Assembly (NCBI GenBank): GCA_021018995.1
Contig: CM037590.1
Location: forward strand, 78,772,097 to 78,836,096
Direction of reading: 5' to 3'
Origin: Chloranthus sessilifolius
Lineage: Eukaryota > Streptophyta > Magnoliopsida > Chloranthales > Chloranthaceae
DNA length: 64,000 bases
Shown piece by piece: positions 22,598-33,592 of the stretch (its first letter is position 1; every line of letters begins with the position of its first letter). The notes beneath the pieces are model-generated. The model had not been told where the DNA came from. It worked only from the letters and a program-made list of their open reading frames with translations, and ran no database searches. The translations under genes were made by a program, and so were the position numbers.

Positions 22598-23029
22598 TTG
22601 TGCAGACAGATTTTGATTTAGAGCCCATTTAGACCCTCGTGTGAAAGTTGTGCACCGACCTCGGTGTGGCCGCTCAACACCGGGCTTGAGTTTTAAAATT
22701 AGAAGTGTATAATACATAAGATGTGTGTGTGTGCTTAACTTTGTGAGCAATCCTATTATAAGAAAGAATTGCATTCCCGTATTATACTAGGTTTTGTTAA
22801 GAGAGGAAGAGACGTTGTGCAGACAGATTTTGATTTAGAGCCCATTTAGACCCTCGTGTGAAAGTTGTGCACCGACCTCGGTGTGGCCGCTCAACACCGG
22901 GCTTGAGTTTTAAAATTAGAAGTGTATAATACATAAGATGTGTGTGTGCTTAACTTTGTGAGCAATCCTATTATAAGAAAGAATTGCATTCCCGTATTAT
23001 ACTAGGTTTTGTTAAGAGAGGAAGAGACG
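22598..23029 (+). repeat. 217-bp tandem duplication inside the middle Tekay LTR
   Basis: TTGTGCAGACAGATTTTG starts at 22598 and again at 22815, and the two units match almost perfectly apart from a GT dinucleotide run. The right LTR has a single unit (about 30812-31028). The duplication therefore arose in this LTR after the LTRs separated. Confidence 0.93.
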
Positions 23030-23472
23030 TGAGTGCCGTGAAGAACCGTAGTCGTTTGATAGTTATCCAACCGTATGAAACTCCGTCTTCTCTCTTCTTC
23101 AATCATCGTAGGAGATCGGTTTAGAAAACCTCCTTCTCTAGAACCCTCTTTGTTGAAAACCCTTTAACCTTAGAAAGAAGTTGAATCAACCTTTGATTCG
23201 TAGTTTGCTATTGGGAGAGGTTGAGATCATTGGGGACGTGTTGGAGTTGTCTCTGTGAACTCGTGGGATCGATCGCGGCGCAAATCGGCGAGGAAACCGT
23301 CGGTTTCGTTCCGAAGCTCCATTCGCGTGACTCATTTCTAATCTAGGAATGCTTAGATTAATGGTACATTTTAATTAAACTTTTTAATTAAAATCATTAG
23401 ATTAGCCATGGGTTTTGCTTTGGGATGTATGGGTTTCGATTCGGGTGAAAACGAGCGAAATCGCGTTGCTGT

Positions 23473-23630
23473 AGCTCGCTCGAGCGAGCTATTATCATCG
23501 CCTGAGCGAGGATACACTAAAATACTCAAAAGGCATTCCCTGCCCTCGCGCGAGCAAGCTTTTGCATCGCTCGAGCGAGAAAGTTCTGAAGGATCTCGCT
23601 CGAGCGAGCTATTATCATCGCTCGAGCGAG
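23473..23630 (+). promoter_or_regulatory. Clustered CTCGAGCGAG palindromes in Tekay LTR
   Basis: At 23473-23490 there is a perfect 18-bp palindrome, AGCTCGCTCGAGCGAGCT. Related sites lie at about 23500, 23545, 23570, 23595 and 23620, giving six CG-rich sites in three pairs joined by ATTATCATCG-like spacers. The right LTR repeats the pattern at 31469-31628. They are probably regulatory or structural; no factor is known to me. Confidence 0.7.
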
Positions 23631-25087
23631 GTATCGCCAAACTCCGACATTATCTTAGTATTTTAGTCATAACGTTATATCCCGAACTCCAATTGAGACG
23701 ATTTATTTTGTGTTGGAAAGCTAATGGAACAATCTACAACTTTCATGTTTTGACCAACTCGTGGATCAATTATCTTGATGGTTAAAAATATATGAGAATG
23801 TTACGTCAAATTCTAAGATTGGCGCAACTTGCCTGTTTTGACTTGTTTTTGAGGAAACACTTAAATAGGTCTATATTATTAGTAATTAGAGTTAATCTTA
23901 ATGCATGAACGTATATTGTGATATAGATTGAGGGCGAGAGACCATCAATAGGACCTTGCTTGACTTCGTATAGCTCCGAGTTTCGGTAGGAGAATCTCAT
24001 CTTTACAGTATTTTATTTTAATTCGCATGGATATTTTGAATTAAAATCTTTGAACTTGCATATGCCATTGAAATCACATCTGTAAACTGAAATTGATATG
24101 AATGACTGAAAATCTAAATCTACCTGAATCCTGAAACCTGAATCTGCTTAGGCTCTGAAAATCTGAAATCAAGAACCTGAACTATGTATAAGAGACTTGC
24201 ATATGATTTATATTAGTATCTGCATTTGTTTTATGATTGACCTGAATGTCCCCTCAAAAATTCCTGAACAACTTTCTGGCACAAGTTTCCCTCATTACGT
24301 AGGAGCTTGTTGCATCCTGAAAAAGGGTTCATGAACGACGATGGTAGGTAGGGGTTCCCATCGACTATATTTATGCTCTCGAGATATAGTTTACTCGGGA
24401 GGTATTTTAAGTTGAGGATTAAGTCATGAATTACTGAACTTTGTATATAAAAGTTGGAGAAACTAAGACACTGAAACACTGCATCTGTTCTTGAAACTGT
24501 TTTCACACATTTAGAAATAAATCTTACATATGATTTCCGCACCTAAATTCAGTTTATTATCTGCTTATATGTTTGACAAGCTATATTCCAGTATTGGTTT
24601 TGAAACCATGTTAGTTAAAGTAAAATTCCATAGATGTCTTTCTTCTACTGAGCTTTGTTGGTTAGCTCACTCCGACTATACGTCACAGGTTCAGGTACTG
24701 ACGTGGCTATTCAGGGCTGTGAGACTGATCCTGACTACGTGCCTGAGGAAGAGCTTGAGGTTCCTCCTGAGGAGTTTTTCCCAGTATAGAACTTACTGAT
24801 TTTCTTATTTGTGGTGAGAGTTAGACTTGAATTTGTGGGCCCATTTTAGTTGGATATCATAGTTTTATACTTGACGTTGATTTCTGTTATGAGCCATGTT
24901 TCGATGATGGTCGGCCATCATCGGTGGTTCTTTACTTTTAATTGCTTCCGCATTTATTTTAGCTATGGATATTTATTACGCTTTACTCTGATATGTGCCC
25001 TGTTTGTCCGACTTATCGTTTATTCGATAGGTTGGCGAACCGGCCTTTCCTATACCTGAGGGATTGGAAAAGTCGGGTCGTCACAGT

Positions 25088-25100
25088 TGGTATCAAAGCT
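25088..25100 (+). promoter_or_regulatory. Tekay primer binding site (initiator Met type)
   Basis: TGGTATCAAAGCT lies two bases after the LTR end. TGGTATCAGAGC is the standard site complementary to the 3' end of initiator tRNA-Met used by most chromoviruses. The left copy has lost its own. Confidence 0.9.
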
Positions 25101-25260
25101 ATGGTTTTTAGATTCTCTAAGGACCCATGAGAACCCAACCGTGACCCGGTATAGTTCGCATCAGAGTCATGTCGTTAGGTCCAGAATCACTAGTACTGTG
25201 TGTGATTATCTTTACAATCAATGTTGACTGATGTTGTGGTGTTCACAATGACAGATCAGT

Positions 25261-26559
25261 ATGGCCCCAAGATTTAGAGGCAGAGGCAGAGGTAGGACGG
25301 TGCCTTTAGAGGACATTCCTGAAGGTGTCGGTACATCGAGGGGAGTTGCCTTCGCAACCGGTTCTAATGCAGTCCCTATAGGAGCCGGAGTTGATAGAGG
25401 TCAGGGTGAAAGAATGGAACAAGTGTTGGAAAGTCTGGCCTCCAACATTGCTCAGCAGACCGCATCTATGGCTCAGCAGGCTGCTGCAATCGCCCAGCAA
25501 GCAGAGCTAATTTCTGCTGGACAACAACAACAATCATCAGGATTTGCCGAATTCAGGAGGATGAGACCTCCAAATTTTTCTGGACAGACCGACCCGATGG
25601 AAGCCGAAGGTTGGTTGGATGAGATGGAAAAGATCTTCAAGGTGCTTTAGTGCACTGATGTCGAGAAGGTTAGATGGGCAACCCTCAAACTGGACGGACA
25701 GGCTGGACCTTGGTGGAAGTCCGTGGCTAGACACAGGGAGTAGGAGTTTCCCAATATTCCTTGGACATGGGCTGAGTTTATCGAGGCGTTCAATGATCAG
25801 TACTTTCCCAAGATCGTTAGGCATCAGATGGAAGTTCAGTTCATCGAGCTGAAGCAGGGGACAATGTCAGTGCGTGAGTATGGAGATGAGTTCACACGAC
25901 TTTCGAGGTTTGCAGCTCAACATGTGGCCACCGATATGATGAAGGCCAGAAAATTTCAGCTGGGTCTTAGGCCGAGTATACAGGAGATCGTGGCTATGTG
26001 AGAAATGGAAACATATGGAGGAGTACTGTCAAAGGCCCTCATAGCAGAGGAAGAAATTCAAAAGCGGTTCTTGAGAAGCAGTCAGCCGAACAAGGATAGG
26101 GTTGTAAAAGGGCAGTCAGGTACTTATGAGAATAAGAGGGCCAAGTTTACAAAGCCGCCAGTGAACCTTATTCAACCTGTATTTTCTAGGCCAACATTTT
26201 CTTCTGGACCGACCCCTTATCAGAGATTGGCAGCATCATCACCTGTGCAATCCGTACGACCAGCGGGTTCTACGGCTAGTGGAGCTTCAGTGGCACAGGG
26301 ATCCTCTCGTGCACCATCTTTTGTTTCGGTCACTATGTGCCTAAGGTGCGGGAAACCACACAAGATCGAGGATTGCAGGAGGAACACTAGAGCGTGTTTT
26401 TGGTGTGGCGCAATCGGACACATGGTTAAAGATTGTCCTCAGGAGGACAAGGGAAGACTAGTTTGGCTTCTACTCAGAAATCGACCCGACCTATTGTTCA
26501 AGGTCGAGCTTATGCAGTGACGGCTCAGGAAGCCAAAACATCGAACGACGTGATTCAAG
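25261..26559 (+). pseudogene. Tekay gag
   Basis: The start is ATG at 25261 (MAPRFRGRGRGRTVPLED), an arginine- and glycine-rich N-terminus usual for the family. A glutamine/alanine-rich helical stretch follows (ASNIAQQTASMAQQAAAIAQ), then the gag core (FRRMRPPNFSGQTDPMEAEG, EFTRLSRFA-like). Two zinc knuckles close the region: CLRCGKPHKIEDC (C-x2-C-x3-H-x4-C) and CFWCGAIGHMVKDC (C-x2-C-x4-H-x4-C). It would package element RNA. It is broken in a few places. Confidence 0.9.
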
Positions 26560-26696
26560 GTATTATTAAATGTTGAGATGTCTTCTTATTCTATTATTTA
26601 TATATAATTGCTTGGTATGTAATAAAATTTGTTAATAAGTTATGGATGAATACACATGCATAGAAACTTTTAATTGAAACGCTTGTCTAAACTAAG
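26560..26696 (+). other. AT-rich GT...AG-bounded segment between gag and protease
   Basis: 137 bases, strikingly AT-rich compared with both sides, that begin GTATTATTAAATG and end AACTAAG. It could be an intron-like segment or a small insertion. I know no firm report of splicing here in Tekay, so the nature is left open. Confidence 0.45.
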
Positions 26697-27190
26697 GTAC
26701 CCTTTTTATGCGTCGGGGGAGCGACGTAAGCAAAACTGAAGCGCGAGTGTTGATAGACCTCGGGTCTACACATTCTTTTGTTACTCCATTGTTCCTAAGA
26801 AGTTGGGAATCATTCCCAAGGCCCTTGATTTCATCTTGGCAGTGTCAGTTCCTACTGGTAACTCAGTGAGCACCGATACCATGTGTCAATCAGTGATTGT
26901 GATGATCGAAGACCAGGAGACAGTGGCTGATTTGATCATTTTGAGCATGGAAGGGTTCGACGTGATACTAGGGATGGATTGGTTATCTACTTACCATGCG
27001 AGCGTGGATTGTCTTCAGAAGATTATAACATTCCACCCGCCGAAGAGAAAATCTTTTCGATTTTGCAGAGTCAAATCTTGTGTGATGTCGTTTATCTCTG
27101 CCATTCGAGCAGACCGTATGATGAGGAATAGGTGTTGTGGTTATCTGGCCTACTTGCAAGATCATAAGGAGAAGAAAAATATTGCAGATA
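26697..27190 (+). pseudogene. Tekay aspartic protease
   Basis: EARVLIDLGSTHSFV holds the active-site region. It is followed by IEDQETVADLIILSMEGFDV and ILGMDWLSTYHASVDC, the conserved end of Ty3 protease. The ILGMDWL block confirms the fold. The protease would process Gag-Pol. Confidence 0.88.
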
Positions 27191-28110
27191 TTACGATTAC
27201 TTGTGAGTATTCAGATGTTTTTCCTGAAGATCTACCTAGATTACCACCTGACAGGGAGATTGAGTTTGCGATTGAGTTAGCGCCGAGTACTGAACCAGTA
27301 TCGAAAGCTCCGTATCAAATGGTGCCTACAGAATTGAAAGAGTTGAAGGAGCAGCTTCAGGAACTGCTAGATAAGGGCTTTATCAGACCGAGTGTGTCAC
27401 CCTGGGGAGCACCGGTTCTATTTGTAAAGAAGAAAGACGGTTCAATGCGCTTTGCATCGATTACCGCCAGCTAAATAAGTTGACAATTAAGAACCGTTAT
27501 CCACTTCCAAGAATTGATGATCTGTTCGATCAGTTACAAGGAGCAAGCTTCTTCTCGAAGATCGACTTGAGGTCAGGCTACCATCAGTCGAAAGTTAAGT
27601 CTGAAGACATTCAAAAGACAGCGTTCAGAACCCGATATGGGCACTACGAGTTCTTGGTCATGCCATTTAGGTTGACAAACGTACCCGCATCATTTATGGA
27701 CTTGATGAACCGGATATTCAAATCACATTTGGACAAGTCTGTAGTGGTTTTTGTAGATGACATCCTCATCTATTCAAAGACGCGAGAAGAACATAAGCAA
27801 CATCTGCGAGTGGCTCTACAAACCCTTAGAGACCATCAGTTATATGCAAAACTTAGTAAGTGTGAGTTTTGGCTTGAGCAGGTCAGTTTCCTAGGCCATG
27901 TTATGTCTGAGACCGGTATTACAGTTGACCCAGCAAAGATTGAGTCAGTGATGAATTGGGAACAACCCAAGACCGTTACGGAGGTTCGTAGTTTCCTCGA
28001 TTTGGCAGGATACTATAGAAGGTTTGTGGAGGGCTTCTCCAAGATATCAGGTCCTCTTACACAACTTATGAAGAAGAATACTAAATTTGATTGGACAGAG
28101 TAGTGTGCGC
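27191..28110 (+). pseudogene. Tekay reverse transcriptase, right copy
   Basis: It starts with the VFPEDLPRLPPDREIEFAI segment. It then shows [89 protein letters not shown] (catalytic V-D-D) and [15 protein letters not shown]. All polymerase blocks appear in order, making this the most complete chromovirus polymerase in the window. Only a few breaks are present. Confidence 0.9.
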
Positions 28111-28570
28111 AAAGTTTTTAGGAACTTAAGAAACGATTGACTACTGCGCCAGTACTTGCTATACCATCAGGTAGGGGAGGCTTTGTAGTATACAGTGGTG
28201 CATCCTATGGGGGTTTGGGCTGTGTGCTTAACCAGAATGAGAGAATCATTGCTTATGGGTCTAGACAGCTAAAAGACCATGAGAAGAATTACCTGATGCA
28301 TGATCTTGAGTTGGCAGCAGTGATTTTTGCTCTGAAGATCTGGAGGCATTACCTTTATGGGGAGACCTTCGATATATTCACCAATCATAAGAGCCTCAAG
28401 TATCTCTTCTCACAGAAGGAGTTGAATATGATACAGCGTCGATGGATTGATTTCTTGAAAGATTATGATTGTACCATCCAGTACCACCCCGAGAAAGCAA
28501 ACGTAGTGGCAGATGCGTTAAGTCGGAAGTTCTCTGCTCAGTTATCACATCTCACCGCAAGGGTGCGACG
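28111..28570 (+). pseudogene. Tekay RNase H, right copy
   Basis: [19 protein letters not shown], then [20 protein letters not shown], then [19 protein letters not shown] (catalytic E), [18 protein letters not shown] and [12 protein letters not shown] with the last catalytic D. It is a single Ty3-type RNase H directly downstream of the polymerase. Confidence 0.88.
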
Positions 28571-29838
28571 ATGGCATCTATTAGAAGATATGGCTCTAAG
28601 TAGCATGAGATTTGACGTAAAAGGTTCAGGTGCGTTAATGGCTACGCTGGTGATTCGTTCTACTCTCTGTGAGAACATTTGCAGACTTCAGATGATGGAT
28701 GATGAACTTATGGTTATCAGACGGGATGTGATTGGGGGAAGTAAACTAGATTTTTCTATCACAGATGATGGCACTTTGGTCTTTAGAAACCGGGTATGTG
28801 TACCAACTAGTACTGAGCTTCGGGACACTATTTTGGAAGAGGCTCATAAGTCTATGTACGCTATTCACCCTGGCAGTACCAAGATGTACCAGGAATTAAA
28901 GAAAAGATTCTGATGGAGAGGTTTAAAGAAAGATGTCGCTGTGTATGTCTCGAGATGTCTTGTGTGTCAGCAAGTAAAGGTGGATCACCGAAATCCGGCA
29001 GGACTGTTGCAACCACTATCGATACCTGAGTGGAAATGGGAGGCCATTTCTATGGACTTTATTTTGGGATTGCCAAGAACATTAAGAAAACACAATGCCA
29101 TCTGGGTCATTGTGGATCGATTGACTAAGTCCGCACACTTCCTTCCTTATAATACGTCGTATACCGCCAACAAGCTCGCAGAATTATATATCAAGGAGAT
29201 AGTTAGGCTGCATGATCATTATCCGATAGAGACCCGATGTACACATCTCAGTTTTGGCAACGATTTCAAGAAGGAATGGGCTCTAGGCTCGATTACAGTA
29301 CAGCATTCCATCCTCAGACCGATGGGCAGACTGAGAGGGTGAATCAGATTATAGAAGATATGTTACGTGCTTGCATGCTGGATTTTCAAGGGTCATGGGA
29401 CCAACATTTACCACTGATCAAGTTCGCCTACAATAACAGTTACCAGGCTAGCATCAGCATGGCACCCTACGAAGCTTTGTATGGACGATGGTGCAGTCTC
29501 TAAAAGTGGGTGAGAAACTCATTTTAGGTGCCGATATCATGGAGAATACAACCGAGACAGTTCGATTAATCCGTGAGAAACTACGCATTGCTCAAAGTCG
29601 TCAGAAGAGCTATGCTGATCTGAAAAGGAACCATGTTGAGTTTAAGGTGGGAGATAACGTATTTGTCAAAATCTCTCCTACAAAAGGCGTGATGCGTTTT
29701 GGGAAGCGTGGGAAGCTGAGTCTGCGCTATGTTGGACCTTTCGAGGTATTGGGCCAAGTCGGTGAGGTTGCCTATCGAGTAGCCTTGCCACCGCAGCTAT
29801 CGGAAATGCACAATGTGTTTCATGTGTCCATGTTATGA
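28571..29838 (+). pseudogene. Tekay integrase, right copy
   Basis: The zinc-binding region is [19 protein letters not shown] followed by [16 protein letters not shown]. The core is MDFILGLPRTLRKHNAIWV, VDRLTKSAHFLPYNTSY and AFHPQTDGQTERVNQIIED, giving the D and E positions. The C-terminal part is VEFKVGDNVFVKISPTKGVM and LSLRYVGPFEVLG (GPF). It is broken in a few places. It is followed directly by the chromodomain. Confidence 0.88.
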
Positions 29839-30066
29839 AGATATGTTAAGGACCCGACTCACGTATTGGACTACCAGCCCATTGAGCTCCAAGAAGACTG
29901 ATCCTTGGTTGAGGAATCTATACGAATCTTGGATCGTAAAGAACAAATCTTACCGACAAAGAGCATTCCCTTAGTACTCGTGAAGTGGCAGAACCATTCT
30001 TCAGAGGAAGCCACATGGGAGCGTGAAGCAGAGATTCGCGAGCAATTTCCACAACTTTTTGAGTGA
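29839..30066 (+). pseudogene. Tekay chromodomain
   Basis: The translation reads HVLDYQPIELQEDLSLVEE, then KSIPLVLVKWQNHSSEEATW, then EREAEIREQFPQLFE. It has the aromatic and V-K-W residues of a chromodomain fused to the integrase C-terminus. This domain defines chromoviruses and directs integration through histone marks. Confidence 0.88.
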
Positions 30067-30709
30067 AGGTATATTGTAAACTATAGTTATGTAAGAAAAC
30101 CATGCGTACCTTTAAATTCTTGAATTTGCTTCTTTAAAAAAAAAAAAGAAAGAGAATTTCTTCAAAATCTTCAATGTTAAATTGGTTCATAACATCGATG
30201 CTTTACATATATATCTATAACGATCACACAATAAAATCTTAAATGTCATATTTATTCATTCTCGGTTAGAACCGTGTGTCTGTTGGAACCCGTGTCATCA
30301 GTTAGAACATGTTACCAGGCATGTGATCATGCTTCTGAATAAGTATTCGATTCTGACATCTAAAATTTCTGCTCAAATAATTACCAAAAGGGTGAGGTAG
30401 GTGTGTGTGCTAGGTTTGTGTCATGGTGAAGTATGTTTCCAGGCACGTGACACTTAGGAAGGTATGCATCCATGTACGGATGTAATCCTCTATGGCAGTA
30501 TGGGATGCCACACGCAGTACATCCAGGTTACTACGGATCCCGACCCTTAAAAGCGTGCTTAGTGAAGCCTACCGCATCGCGACCAAAGTTCTTTTAGACT
30601 TTAAACTGTTTCGATTTTTCTTTATACTGGTGTTAGGATAAGGAGTTACCGCAGTTCGGTTTAGCTATCTGTACATTTTCGAGGACGAAAATTCCTAAGG
30701 AGGGTAGAA
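30067..30709 (+). other. Tekay 3' untranslated region and polypurine tract
   Basis: About 640 noncoding bases, nearly identical to 21853-22495. It ends in the purine-rich AAGGAGGGTAGAA just before the LTR, the expected primer for plus-strand DNA synthesis. Confidence 0.85.
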
Positions 30710-33025
30710 TGTAAAGACCCGTATTTTGAACCCGAGTTAGACTGACCCCGTGTGTGTATTCGGCTCGGCAACCGACGTCACCATTTGTTTTAGATTTTTA
30801 TCTAGATGTGATTGTACGGACAGATTTTGATTTAGAGCCTATTTGGACCCTCGTGTGAAAGTTGTGCACCGACCTCGGTGTGGCCGCTCAACACCGGGCT
30901 TGAGTTTTAAAATTAGAAGTGTATAATACATAAGATGTATGTGTGTGCTTAACTTTGTGAGCAATCATATTATAAGAAGGAATTACATTCCCGTATTATA
31001 CTAGGTTTTGTTAAGAGAGGAAGAAACGTGAGTGCCGTGAAGAACCGTAGTCGTTTGATAGTTATCTAACCATGTGAAACTCCGTCTTCTCTCTTCTTCA
31101 ATCATCGTAGGAGATCGGTTTAGAAAACCTCCTTCTCTAAAACCCTCTTTGTTGAAAACCCTTGAACCTTAGAAGAAGTTGAATCTACCTTGGATTCATA
31201 GTTGGCTATTGGGAGAGGTTGAGATCATTGGGGACGTGTTGGAGTTGTCTCTGTGAACTCGTGGGATCGATCGCGGCGCGAATCGTCGAGGAAACCGTCG
31301 GTTTTGTTCCGAAGCTCCATTCGCGTGACTCATTTCTAATCTAGGAATGCTTAGATTAAAGGTACGTTTTAATTAAACTTTTTGATTAAAATCATTAGAT
31401 TAGCCATGGGTTTTGCTTTGGGATGTATGGGTTTCGATTCGGGTGAAAACGAGCAAAATCGCGTCGCTGTAGCTCACTCGAGCGAGCTATTATCATTGCT
31501 CGAGCGAGGATACACTAAAATACTCAAAAGGCGTTCCCTGACCTTGTGCGAGCGAGCTTTTGCATCGCTCGAGCGAGAAAGTTCTGAAGGATCTCGCTCG
31601 AGCGAGCTATTATCATCGCTCGAGCGAGGTATCACCGAACTCCGACATTATCTTAGTGTTTTAGTCATAACGTTATATCTCGAACTCTGATTGAGACGAT
31701 TTGTTTTGCGTTGGAAAGCTAATGGAACAATCTACAACTTTCATGTTTTGACCAACTCGTGGATCAATTGTCTTGATGGTAAAAAATATATGAGAATGTT
31801 ATGTCAAATTCTAGGATTGGCGCAACTTGCCTGTTTTGACTTGTTTTTGAGGAAACACTTAAATAGGTCTATATTATTAGTAATTAGAGTTAATCTTAAT
31901 GCATGAATGTATATTGTGATGTAGATTGAGGGCGAGAGACCATCAATAGGACCTTGCTTGACTTCGTATAGCTCCGAGTTTTGGTAGGAGAATCTCATCT
32001 TTACAGTATTTTTTTTTAATTCGCATGGATATTTTGAATTAAAATCTTTGAACTTGCATATGCCATTGAAATCAAATCTGTAAACTGAAATTGATATGAA
32101 TGACTAAAAATCTAAATCTACCAGAATCCTGAAACCTGAATCTGCTTAAGCTCTGAAAATCTGAAATCAAGAACCTGAACTATGTATAAGAGACTTGCAT
32201 CTGATTTATATTAGTATCTGCATTTGTTTTATGATTGACCTGAATGACCCCTCAAAAATTTCTGAACAACTTCCTGGCACAAGTTTCCCTCATTACGTAG
32301 GGGCTTGTTGCATCCTGAAAAAGGGTTTATGAACGACGATGGTAGGTAGGGGTTCCCATCGGCTATATTCCTGCTTTCGAGATATAGTTTACTCGGGAGG
32401 TATTTTAAGTTGAGGATTAAGTCATGAATTACTGAACTTTACATATAGAAGTTAGAGAAACTAAGACACTGAAACACTGCACCTAAATTCAATTTATTAT
32501 CTGCTTATATGTTTGACAAGCTATATTTCGGTATTGGTTTTGAAACCATGTTAGTTAAAGTAAAATGCCGTAGATGTCTTTCTTCTACTGAGCTTTGTTG
32601 GTTAGCTCACTCCGACTATACGTCACAGATTCAGGTACTGACGTGGCTATTCAGGGCTGTGAGACTGATCCTGACTACATGCCTGAGGAAGAGCTTGAGG
32701 TTCCTCTTGAGGAGTTTTTCCCAGTATAGAACTTACTGATTTTCTTATTTGTGGTGAGAGTTAGACTTGAATTTGTGGGCCCATTTTAGTTGGATATCAT
32801 AGTTTTATACTTGACGTTGATTTCTGTTATGAGCCATGTTTCGATGATGGTCGGCCATCATCGGTGGTTCTTTACTTTTAATTGCTTCCACATTTATTTT
32901 AGCTACGGATATTTATTACGCTTTACTCTGATATGTGCCCTATTTGTCCGGCTTATCGTTTATTCGATAGGTTGGCGAACCGGCCTTTCCTATACCTGAG
33001 GGATTGGAAAAGTCGGGTCATCACA
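30710..33025 (+). repeat. Tekay right LTR (2316 bp)
   Basis: It begins TGTAAAGACCCGTATTTTGAA and ends AAAGTCGGGTCATCACA, followed by AthA sequence at 33026. It has a single copy of the 217-bp block duplicated in the middle LTR and lacks a stretch near 32480. The first five bases after it (CTGCC) should be one target-site copy, but the left partner was lost with the left end of the array. Confidence 0.93.
31469..31628 (+). promoter_or_regulatory. CTCGAGCGAG palindrome cluster, right Tekay LTR
   Basis: Same arrangement as 23473-23630: six sites in three pairs with ATTATCATYG spacers. Several sites have lost a CG to TG or CA, as expected from methylated-cytosine decay, while the pair at about 31592-31627 is intact. 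Confidence 0.68.
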
Positions 33026-33592
33026 CTGCCTATGCTCATGCTTACAGATCTATTTGGGGGATGTAACTACTCTTGAGCCTGTGAGAGAATGAACCCCTCA
33101 ACAAAACCCTTATGAGAGTATGCTCTGCAAAGTTTTTGGGTGTGAACTTGAATGCATTATGTATGACCTTAACCTAATATTTGACCTAATGATAAGCTCA
33201 GTGCTAGCACACACTAGTGCAGTTTTCTGTGATTGTAAACTATTTGGAAATGTTGTGCATTCATGAGAAGTTTATGCTATCTAAATCTCTGTGCAATCAA
33301 TAGATTAAAATTCTTTTATGTGTACTGATTCAAGAGTAAACTAAATCTGATTCCTTGACTGCTCATTTAATGTTACAGCACTCTTGTTAGCTGTTTCACT
33401 GAGAAGTTTGTGGGTGTCTTCACTGAAAACCCTCAGGAGACTTCACTCCTCCACTAGGGATCACCTAGGGGTTTAAAAGACTTGGTACATATGCTAAATG
33501 TATCCGTGCTCCCTACAAAAGTGGCATTTAATTTTTAGAGTAGATTTAATGTAGCTTTGCTAAGGGACTAGCAAAGATTAGGTTTGGGGGTG
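33026..33592 (+). other. AthA 3' region, right of the Tekay array, with polypurine tract
   Basis: Noncoding sequence that resumes AthA after the array and ends in GATTAGGTTTGGGGGTG just before the 3' LTR. A similar AGGTTTGGGGGTATGG occurs at about 18463, so AthA carries a second polypurine-like tract, as some Ty3 elements do. Confidence 0.75.

Larger units (their letters stand above)
22496..25085 (+). repeat. Tekay middle LTR (2590 bp)
   Basis: It begins TGTAAAGACCCGTATTTTGAA right after a polypurine tract and ends AAAGTCGGGTCGTCACA right before the primer site. It serves as 3' LTR of the left copy and 5' LTR of the right. It is about 270 bp longer than the right LTR. The difference comes mainly from a 217-bp tandem duplication and from a segment of about 60 bp (near 24485) that the right LTR lacks. 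Confidence 0.93.
22496..33025 (+). mobile_element. Tekay/Del chromovirus, LTR to LTR
   Basis: LTR 22496-25085, an initiator-Met primer site, gag with two zinc knuckles, protease, reverse transcriptase, RNase H, integrase with chromodomain, a polypurine tract and LTR 30710-33025. The chromodomain and sequence motifs place it in the Tekay (Del) chromoviruses. With the truncated internal region to its left it forms a tandem array, the usual outcome of unequal recombination between LTRs. In the first ~300 LTR bases about nine substitutions separate the two LTRs, so it is the youngest element here. Coding regions are broken in several places. Confidence 0.92.

Noticed and set aside
23371-23785. 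Frames on both strands rich in SSELLSSLERG-like repeats
   Set aside because: They are generated by the CTCGAGCGAG palindrome cluster of the Tekay LTR, and are open on both strands because the motif is symmetric.
25086-25100. A tRNA gene at the TGGTATCAAAGC and TGGCGCC sites
   Set aside because: Only the short primer-complementary ends are present, with no cloverleaf; they are primer binding sites.
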